From NCBI GenBank assembly GCA_014155875.1, contig JACEFZ010017866.1:1-64000 (forward strand): 64,000 nt of DNA, written 5' to 3'. Positions 57,251-64,000 of this stretch are shown here, piece after piece. The first letter of the stretch is position 1. Each line of letters begins with the position of its first letter. Position numbers and translations under genes: made by a program. The notes beneath the pieces were generated by a model. The model did not search any database. It saw only the letters and a list, made by a program, of their open reading frames with translations, and was not told where the DNA came from. The DNA comes from Cepaea nemoralis (taxonomy: Eukaryota; Mollusca; Gastropoda; Stylommatophora; Helicidae).

Positions 57251-59966
57251 TGCCGTCGACGATTCTCGGCGTTTCATCGCCACAAGGGATATTCAGTTCT
57301 CAGCCGACACACTTCTCTGCTTTCGTGATCTGTCTGTCATGGCTTCCCAACTCCGACTGACTCCCTTTGTCCGTGCGCCCTGCTCGACCCTCCTAATCAC
57401 GTGGCCTCCTCCTCGCAATTCTATTGGCCACTATCTTTAGCCCGTTACCGGTGTCTTTTTCCTTATCACTCTCCGTGCTTATTTATCACTATTAATGTTT
57501 CAACAATCTATGTTGCTGTTAACCAGGTCTTAAGTAATCTGACTCATGGCATATGCCCCCCGCAATTTCAAAAATGTTCTACATTTTTGGGTTCTTCCTT
57601 ATCTTACACTTGACATGAGTCAGCTTGGTCGCACATGCCTGTCCCTGGTCGCACATATCTGTCTACTGCCTCATGCCTTTGAGCTTGCTTCTCAGTTCCC
57701 TTTAACTTCCCTCTGTGTTACGTTGATATTCTGCCATACCTTCACACAAATTATAATGTCGGACACGAATATCCGTCTATTCCCAAATAGACCTCGTGTG
57801 GCCTCAACCCCCTTTGTATTCGGCAAGTTGAGGACCAACCTACTATGAGTCCCAATGTCCCACCCCGGACATTCCCATAAGGTTCCTCATTTATATCTCG
57901 GTACAAGCAAACTGACACCCTCCCCAGCCTTAAGCCCTGGGTGCAGGAACGTGTGTATTGCAGACATATCAATTTCACCCATATTTTGTTTAAGCTCTAT
58001 CTGCTCCTGAGTAGTCTATGCTACGACTGTGGATCTCTTTGGTGTGAGTACCTATGACTCTTGTATTTGTCTTGTCAACGTGTGTGCGTGGTCGGCTGCC
58101 ATTAGTTACTTGTGCTCTATGGCTATCTATTCCCTTCATTTGCCTTATGTTTATGCCTGGTGTTCTTACTACCAACTTTTTCCTGTAGTGTTCCTAATAC
58201 CATGACCCTTATATACCTTTATATACATCTACTGCCATGCTGAAGTGCTACATGTTGAAATCTTATATGTACACAGTGCTACCACTTGGTACTATTATCA
58301 ATGGTACTACCAATAATCCTACTACACTATCCTTGTATCCTTTCTTTCAATTTCACTTGCACTCTGTTCTCTCTCTCTCTCATTTCCTCTCTTCATCCTT
58401 TCATCGTTTGTCTTTCTCTCTCACTCTTTTTTTTTTTTTTTTTTTTTTTTGTACTTGTCTTACAACACACATACTAGAACCTCAAATGTTCCGTCTATGC
58501 CTTTATGCTTCCTGTATACTGGTGTGCAAATATCCCGTTGCATCCCGGTTGTGTTCAAATTAATTCTCATTGGCACAAAATTCCTACTCTCAGTCTTCTC
58601 GTCCCCTTTTTCTCACTGTCGCTGTCACTCCTCATGTTCTCATGTTATGTATCTGTTACCACAATCACATAAGTTTCTCCTACCAATTGTACATGTCTGT
58701 CTTTCCAATTTACAATATTGTCATAAAATCTGAATAGTATATAAAATTGGACTCACATGTAATATTTCAAGCACTATTCAAACTTTCACTCGCCTATCAT
58801 TATCATCTTTGTGACATCAATATGTATCACTGGTAGTAATGTCTCAGTTACCTTCTCTTCTTTTCTTTTTAATGTTATGGGTGTCATCTGTGATATATCG
58901 TGGTTTTAGACCCAACTGTCAACCTTCCTGCTCTGGTAGATGTTGATCCTTCTTTTTTCCAGTTATGATCATTCATCAGTTTCTAGCATCTCTAGCACCG
59001 ACATCTCATTCTATACGTTATGTGTTACAATCAGGTAATAGTACAATCAACACTGTTACAATTATTGTTAAAATTACATGCATACTGATTACAACTATAC
59101 ATGGCATGATGATCATGATCATAAGAACGTACTGATTTATGGATGTACTTAAAGCCATTAAAATTATATTTATCTCTATCTACGTATATTATGAGTTTTG
59201 TTTATTGAATGATTGTGAATGTTATTAACTATTACTCCCTTGGTTGGTTCTGGCTGGTATCTGTCTTCGCTAACTGTATCTTCTACCCATCAGATTCCCA
59301 ATCTTCCTTGCGTCTGTCGGTCTCAGCCTCTTCAGTCAGCTAGTGAGGTAGCATCTTTGAGGTACCTTCGACATTATCTCTTCTGCTCAGTCATTTACAC
59401 CCCTTAACTATCTGAAATTAACAACAGCCTTGGGTGTATATATATCCATACATACATATTTACATTCACAATGGCATATTATATTACAGCAATCCTATCA
59501 CATTTCCTACATTGACATGTTATCATGGTCAGTACCACAACGTGCCAACCACTGGACCAATCCCCTTGTATGAACGCATGGTTTCCTAGATGATAGTCTT
59601 ACCGTATGCCCTATTGTACTATCGGGATTTTGTCCCTAATCTGACCAGATCATTTTATCATATAGTCGGTGTAACGTTTCTTAGGCCATGTTATTGCTAG
59701 CATTCACAGACTTCATGTATATATTTTAACCACACTATTACACCTCTGTACTGTTTGTATTTTTTTTTTCCTGATGACTTTACCACCTCATCATGTTACT
59801 TCAATCAACCTTATACCTATCAATGCATTCATTCTACTACAACAATTCTACCTGTACCAATCACATACACATAGCTTTTATACACTACAAGTATATACAA
59901 ACATGTATACGACATAAACATAAATATGACATGTATATACAATATACCTATCCTACGATACGAGTT
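57251..59966 (-). other. Internal non-coding part of the candidate LTR element
   Basis: About 2.7 kb, pyrimidine-rich on the + strand, with no sizeable frame and no visible reverse transcriptase, RNase H or integrase motif on either strand. It contains a T run at about 58428-58450. In an autonomous Ty3/gypsy element the pol region would be here. Confidence 0.55.
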
Positions 59967-60590
59967 TCACGTAGGAACATGTGATGTCTCCTTAACATGT
60001 AGTATTGTACAATGATTTGCATCTTCTTGTGTAATATATGTTGTTATTGATTTGAACTTATCTATTTCTTTTGTCTTTTCTTTCCTTTCCTCATCTGTTA
60101 ACCCTATACTTTTCCAATACCTATTCCAATTCCTTATTTTGATGTCCTGTGTTCGTTTATTTATTTGATCTTTTGGAATTTCCTCTTGTTGCCATTGTGC
60201 TAACAGAGCATCTGTGTCAATGTACCGTACGTGTGGCCTCTTTGGGGGAATTTCATTCTCCCAACCCGATTCTGTGTAGTCTGTAACATCGTTTTGTTTT
60301 ATCTTCACCTTCTCTTTTGACCTTTCTTCTTGACTGTTTTTCTTGTTGCATACGCCCTCTTCGTCCTGTAACCTATACCCAGATACTGACCTACTCTCTT
60401 GTGCTGAACATGCTTGTTGTACCATTTGTTTTTCTAACCTGTTAGCACATGTGTGAGTCAAGTATGGCATAAAAAATTGTTTCACCATTGCTGTGCTGTC
60501 GTTGAACTGTGGACAATCCACTCTAAAGTTTTCCACACCAAAGATTACTTTCTCCTTTTCGTACTCTGTTAGGTCTGGCCTAAAAATTTA
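59967..60590 (-). CDS. ORF of the candidate LTR element, unknown function
   Basis: A 189-residue frame (start at 60536) that is rich in charged residues: ENFRVDCPQFNDSTAMVKQF, IPPKRPHVRYIDTDALLAQW, and a Lys/Glu-rich part near NRYWKSIGLTDEERKEKTKE. Upstream in another frame RPNRVRKGE-type sequence joins it, so the real frame probably extends further. It follows the protease region in the same orientation. No RT motif is present. It may be a linker or part of an accessory protein. No domain recognised. Confidence 0.45.
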
Positions 60591-60811
60591 ATGTATCCCA
60601 TGTCAGTTCTTGCTGTGTCAACTGTCTTAGCTCTTCGCGAATATCAACTGGTCCATGCCTATCGTCCATGATTGTGTCGTTACCGTCGGGACAACATTCC
60701 CTGTACGGTCCCTGTACTAGGGTCCCTTGTTTGTCCTTGAATTCTTCTGTATTCTTCGCCTGTATGGTAAATGTCTGTTCCTATGTCTGATGGGTCATCA
60801 TCTACTTTAAT

Positions 60812-61617
60812 TTAATGTCTTCTGTCGGGAATGTCCATGCCGTATCGCAATCTGCTATTTCTAAGTTCTCTTTTTCCCATTTGTTTATGTCCTGGGGTGT
60901 GCACTCTTTGACCTCTGGGATATTGCCCAATATTAGCTCCGTTGTGGGATGTGGTAACACTGCCGCTTTTTCCGCCCTTTGTAGTAAGGACAGTCAATGT
61001 CTGTCCAAGCTACTCTATACTGCTCTAACGCCCCGCCAAATGTTCTGCACGTCACTCTGTCGTCTGTATAGTCTTCATCTCTTACCATCTTCCTGTCTAC
61101 CCCCCACAACTGTTGTCCCTGTGTCTCTAACCATTTTCACTGCAAAACCATTCACTAATGCTCGTCGAACGTCCAGATTTCCGTTTGTTATGTATGCAGA
61201 GTTGGCTTCCTGCATATACACTTTGTTGTCAGTCATGTCGCCCTGACAGTCATATATGTGTGTTGCATTTGTGTCTTGTTGTTCATCCTCGTCGCTGCTG
61301 GACATGGCGTATGCCATGTTGGTGTCTTCATTCAGTTTTCTCAGACTACACGTCCTTGCCAAGTGGCCATAGCTTCTACATAACCAGCATTTCAGACTGT
61401 CTCTATAGTCTGCATACTTATTGCTTCTTCTGACCGACATATTCTTGAGGTATGACTTATACTCAGGATTTCGGTCGCACATTTCCAACGACCCGTGTTG
61501 GCGATCACAATATTTACATTCTCTTACGGGCCCGTTCTTCTTTTTCCTTTGTTTTCCAGTTTTTTTTTTCGGGAAATTGTTTCCCTGGGGTTTTAACAGG
61601 TTTCTTGGGGTTAACAC
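60812..61617 (-). pseudogene. Gag zinc knuckle and retropepsin-type protease region
   Basis: ORF 61617-61075 carries CKYCDRQHGSLEMC and CWLCRSYGHLARTC, two Cys/His knuckles as at the end of LTR-retrotransposon Gag proteins, then an acidic linker (SSSDEDEQQD), then MVRDTGTTVVG, the DTG active site of a retropepsin. A one-base shift in a G run near 61108 moves the rest of the protease (DDRVTCRTFGGALEQYRVAW) to another frame, and a second shift near 60975 leads to TELILGNIPEVKE, the usual C-terminal protease motif of Ty3/gypsy-like elements. The frameshifts may be real or sequencing errors. Family assignment (Ty3/gypsy rather than BEL/Pao) is tentative. Confidence 0.7.
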
Positions 61618-63512
61618 ATTTTTTTTTACCGGGCCTTGATTTTCGATGGGGCCCGTTCCAAAATTTGTTTTCCGTGCCCCCCTGGGAAAAATTTGGGTTT
61701 TAAAACCCTTTTATTTGGGTATTTAATTTGGGGGCCTTTATTTTCAACAGGAACCCTGGAGCTGGGCCCTAAATAATTTTTACCCCCCGCAAAATCTCCC
61801 TTTTGGGGCTTTAATTTCGCCTTTACCCTTTGGTCCCTTTAAAATTATTTGGCCATTTTTTTTCCAGGGAAGGTTTGGCCTTTTGGGGTCGGGACCTAAA
61901 TTTTTAACCCGCCTCATCTCTTTTGGCTTTTCCGGGGTTTGTTGCCTCTCTGGGGGCCCTTTTACCATTTTTAATGGTTAAGGGGCCAAAAACCATGAAA
62001 GGGGTTTGACTTTAATGGGACCCCTTTAAAAGGGGTTTTCAACCCGGGCCCATCAAATAAAATTTTTGCCAAAAACCTTTCCTTGAATTTGAATGGGGGC
62101 CCAAAGCTTTGGGTGCCCTTACCCCCTTCAATTTCTTTTTCCCCCCCAAATCTTTTTTTAAAATCCCCCCACTTTTTTTCAATGGAATTGTATGGTTTCC
62201 CTTTTTGGAAAGCAGGTGGCCCCTTTGTGCAAATTTCCCGAGTCCGTTCTTTGGGGTCCAATGGGTTTTGGCTGCCAATTTTTTTTCCCTTTAGTTTCTT
62301 TCTCCAATTTTTGCCTTTCAAAAACTCCCCTCCCATCTTTGTTTTTTTCAAAGTTAATTTACTGCCCCCGTTTCTCTTTTTTGGGAAACCCAATTCTCCC
62401 CCTTGGTTTCCTGCTAAATTTCTGTTTTCTAAGTTCCTTTTTTCCCTTTTTTCCGCTTTTGTGCTGCTTTTTTTTCCCTTCGAAAAAATTCTTCCCCCCC
62501 TTTTGGCCTCTAATTTCGGCCCTTTCAAATTCCTACGGTGTCTAAAACTTCCCTTTTGTTTGAGCAGTCACTTTAAATTTTCCGCCCCGTTAAAAAGCCT
62601 TTTTCCTGGTTTAAAAAACCTTCCTTTCCCTTGGGTTGGTTGCCAAATAGCTGGGTTTCCCCCTTTATCAAGGGCCCAAAATAAACTTTTCAGGGGCACC
62701 CCTAAGGGGTTGTCCCTTTTATCTTGTTTTGGAAACCTGGAACAGAAAAAAATTAACTAACCAACCCTCACCCCCTTGGGAAAGGCCCCAATTAATTCTT
62801 TGGGGGATTTCCCCAAATTTTTTATTTTTTTTTGGGTTTCCCAATATTTGTTTGGCCCTCACAAGAAAAAAAATTGGAAATTTAACTTGGTATATATGCG
62901 TTTTTTTATTTTGGGTTATCCTTAGCTTTCAAAAACCCCTTGCTTTCCGGGCTTTTACCAAATCAACCCTGGGTCCCCTTTAAAACCCCATGAACAAGGA
63001 TAAACTTTCTTATGGGTCCCCCAATGGGGTTTTAAAACCCATTTTTTCCCAACTGTTGGAAAAACCTTTCTGGGGTTTCTTTTTGACATAATTAAGGGCC
63101 CATGTTCCCCACCCAAGCCCTGGCCCCGAATAACCGGCTTTCCATTAATTTTTGTTTGGGAAATGCCTTTAATGTTTTGGTTAAATTTTAAAAATTTCCG
63201 GGCCAATAATTTAATTTGTTTCCCCCATAAAACCGCCCAATTTTCCGAAATTTTTAAACGTTTAGTTCCAAAGATTTCTGGGTTGGGGTTTTTAATTTCG
63301 GGTACTTCATCTTTTAATTTCCAGAAACCCCCTGAAAACCCCTTGTACCACCAAAAAATGGGAATTTATGATGTTTCCCCATTTGGGAAAAAATCACCCG
63401 GGGAATTTAAAGGGTTTTCCCCAACATTTGTTTCAATGTTTAATAAAAGTTCTTTCCGGCTTTAATCCTTTCTGGGGGTTAAAATTTCTTTACCCCCAAC
63501 TTAAGGGCCTTT
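61545..63512. other. Probably corrupted consensus inside the LTR element
   Basis: Short homopolymers dominate (gggttttaaaaccc, ttttttccc, ggggcccttt), unlike the clean sequence just before 61540. The expected N-terminal Gag and the start of the LTR should lie here; only faint colinearity with the left LTR remains. Frames called in this block are not trustworthy. Confidence 0.75.
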
Positions 63513-63657
63513 TTACACCTGGCCATGGCGTTTTCATTCCAGGCCGGCCCCCTTTTGGGGAAATCCCCCGTTTTGTAACATGTCCACCCGCCTGGTCGCG
63601 GCAACGCTGTTCTCATCAATCGGTACACGCTTGAATTATCTAGCGTACACAGTTACT
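63513..63657 (-). repeat. Candidate LTR, second copy (5' LTR of the minus-strand element)
   Basis: Matches 57106-57250: aggccggc, then gtaacatgtccacccgcctg, cggcaacgctgttctcatca and gaattatctagcgtacacag. From about 63567 on the match is nearly perfect; before that it is blurred. The LTR probably extends left to about 63200. Confidence 0.6.
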
Positions 63658-64000
63658 CTACCACCTCTAAAAGTACTGGAGAGTTTTGGTCAGAGACCAT
63701 AACTTTATGAAGGGAAAATCCCAACTGCACCTCCACGCGGTAGAGGATGGAAACACACTACGGTGTGGCTAACACAGCTCTGGGGACCGAGTATCCACCG
63801 GAATAAGTGGACAACTCTGCAGCTGAGCAGAGCAGGGCACTCACTTGTCCTTGCAGTCGGAAATGGCTGTCAAAAGCAGAGGTAAAAAGACCACCATGTG
63901 AATGTGGAAGGCAAGGGGAAACCACCACATTATCTTCCCAAGACTTCATGGCAAAACATAAATCAAAGTTAGTGAAGGACGTTAATGGCTGTCTTAGGGC
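63658..64000. pseudogene. Right flank, possible LINE relic
   Basis: One + frame gives LSRAGHSLVLAVGNG and then, shifted, PPCECGRQGETTT, which resembles the RLRxGHS...CxCG...ETxxH layout of non-LTR retrotransposon C-termini. It does not continue LINE-A from the break at 56805. Weak and interrupted. Confidence 0.3.

Noticed and set aside
61780..62760. Lys/Gly-rich and Phe/Pro-rich frames of 60-225 codons
   Set aside because: They lie in the homopolymer-smeared block; both strands give frames of equal quality and neither continues the Gag frame.

Overview
The window looks like intergenic repeat DNA from an animal nuclear genome, most likely an invertebrate and plausibly a mollusc. That placement is an inference from the mix of RTE-like and RNase-H-bearing LINEs, tRNA-derived SINEs, a hAT element, large satellites and very long microsatellites; no host gene confirms it. 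There are no operons, no bacterial-type genes, and no host gene I can name. Nearly all real coding sequence belongs to mobile elements.

Layout. 1-2.57 kb: two related blocks of GT-rich DNA, a TTCG-tailed repeat and (CT)n, then a hAT-type element with an 8-bp target duplication. 4.1-8.7 kb: LINE and SINE relics, a 26-bp minisatellite and very long triplet repeats. 8.8-27.2 kb: one satellite domain. Satellite A (44-bp unit) grades into satellite B (39-bp unit), and B is split by a complete LINE of about 5.1 kb ('LINE-A', minus strand) whose single 1283-codon ORF is intact. 27.2-39.2 kb: SINEs, a 66-bp satellite (C) carrying a LINE-A 3' fragment, a dispersed repeat ('R76') hit by a different LINE ('LINE-B'), and more relics. 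39.2-46.1 kb: a 56-bp satellite (D) interrupted by a 619-base pure-C run beside a duplicated array edge, almost certainly an assembly fault. 46.3-53.7 kb: an RTE relic, a broken DDE transposase gene with a SINE inside it, and microsatellites. 54.6-64 kb: an RTE relic, a 5' half of LINE-A, and a candidate LTR retrotransposon (minus strand) with zinc-knuckle and protease coding but no visible reverse transcriptase.

How the parts relate. LINE-A occurs as one full copy, one 5' half, one 5' scrap and three 5'-truncated 3' ends, several with target-site duplications. The full copy and the 5' half are nearly identical, which suggests recent activity. Two SINE families also have target-site duplications. 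RTE, LINE-A and TTCG-tailed repeats end in short tandem tails, a possible source of some of the microsatellites. Several stretches (13.6-14.2, 16.6-17.8, 20.0-21.2 and 61.5-63.5 kb) look like badly called consensus and should not be read as biology without checking raw reads.
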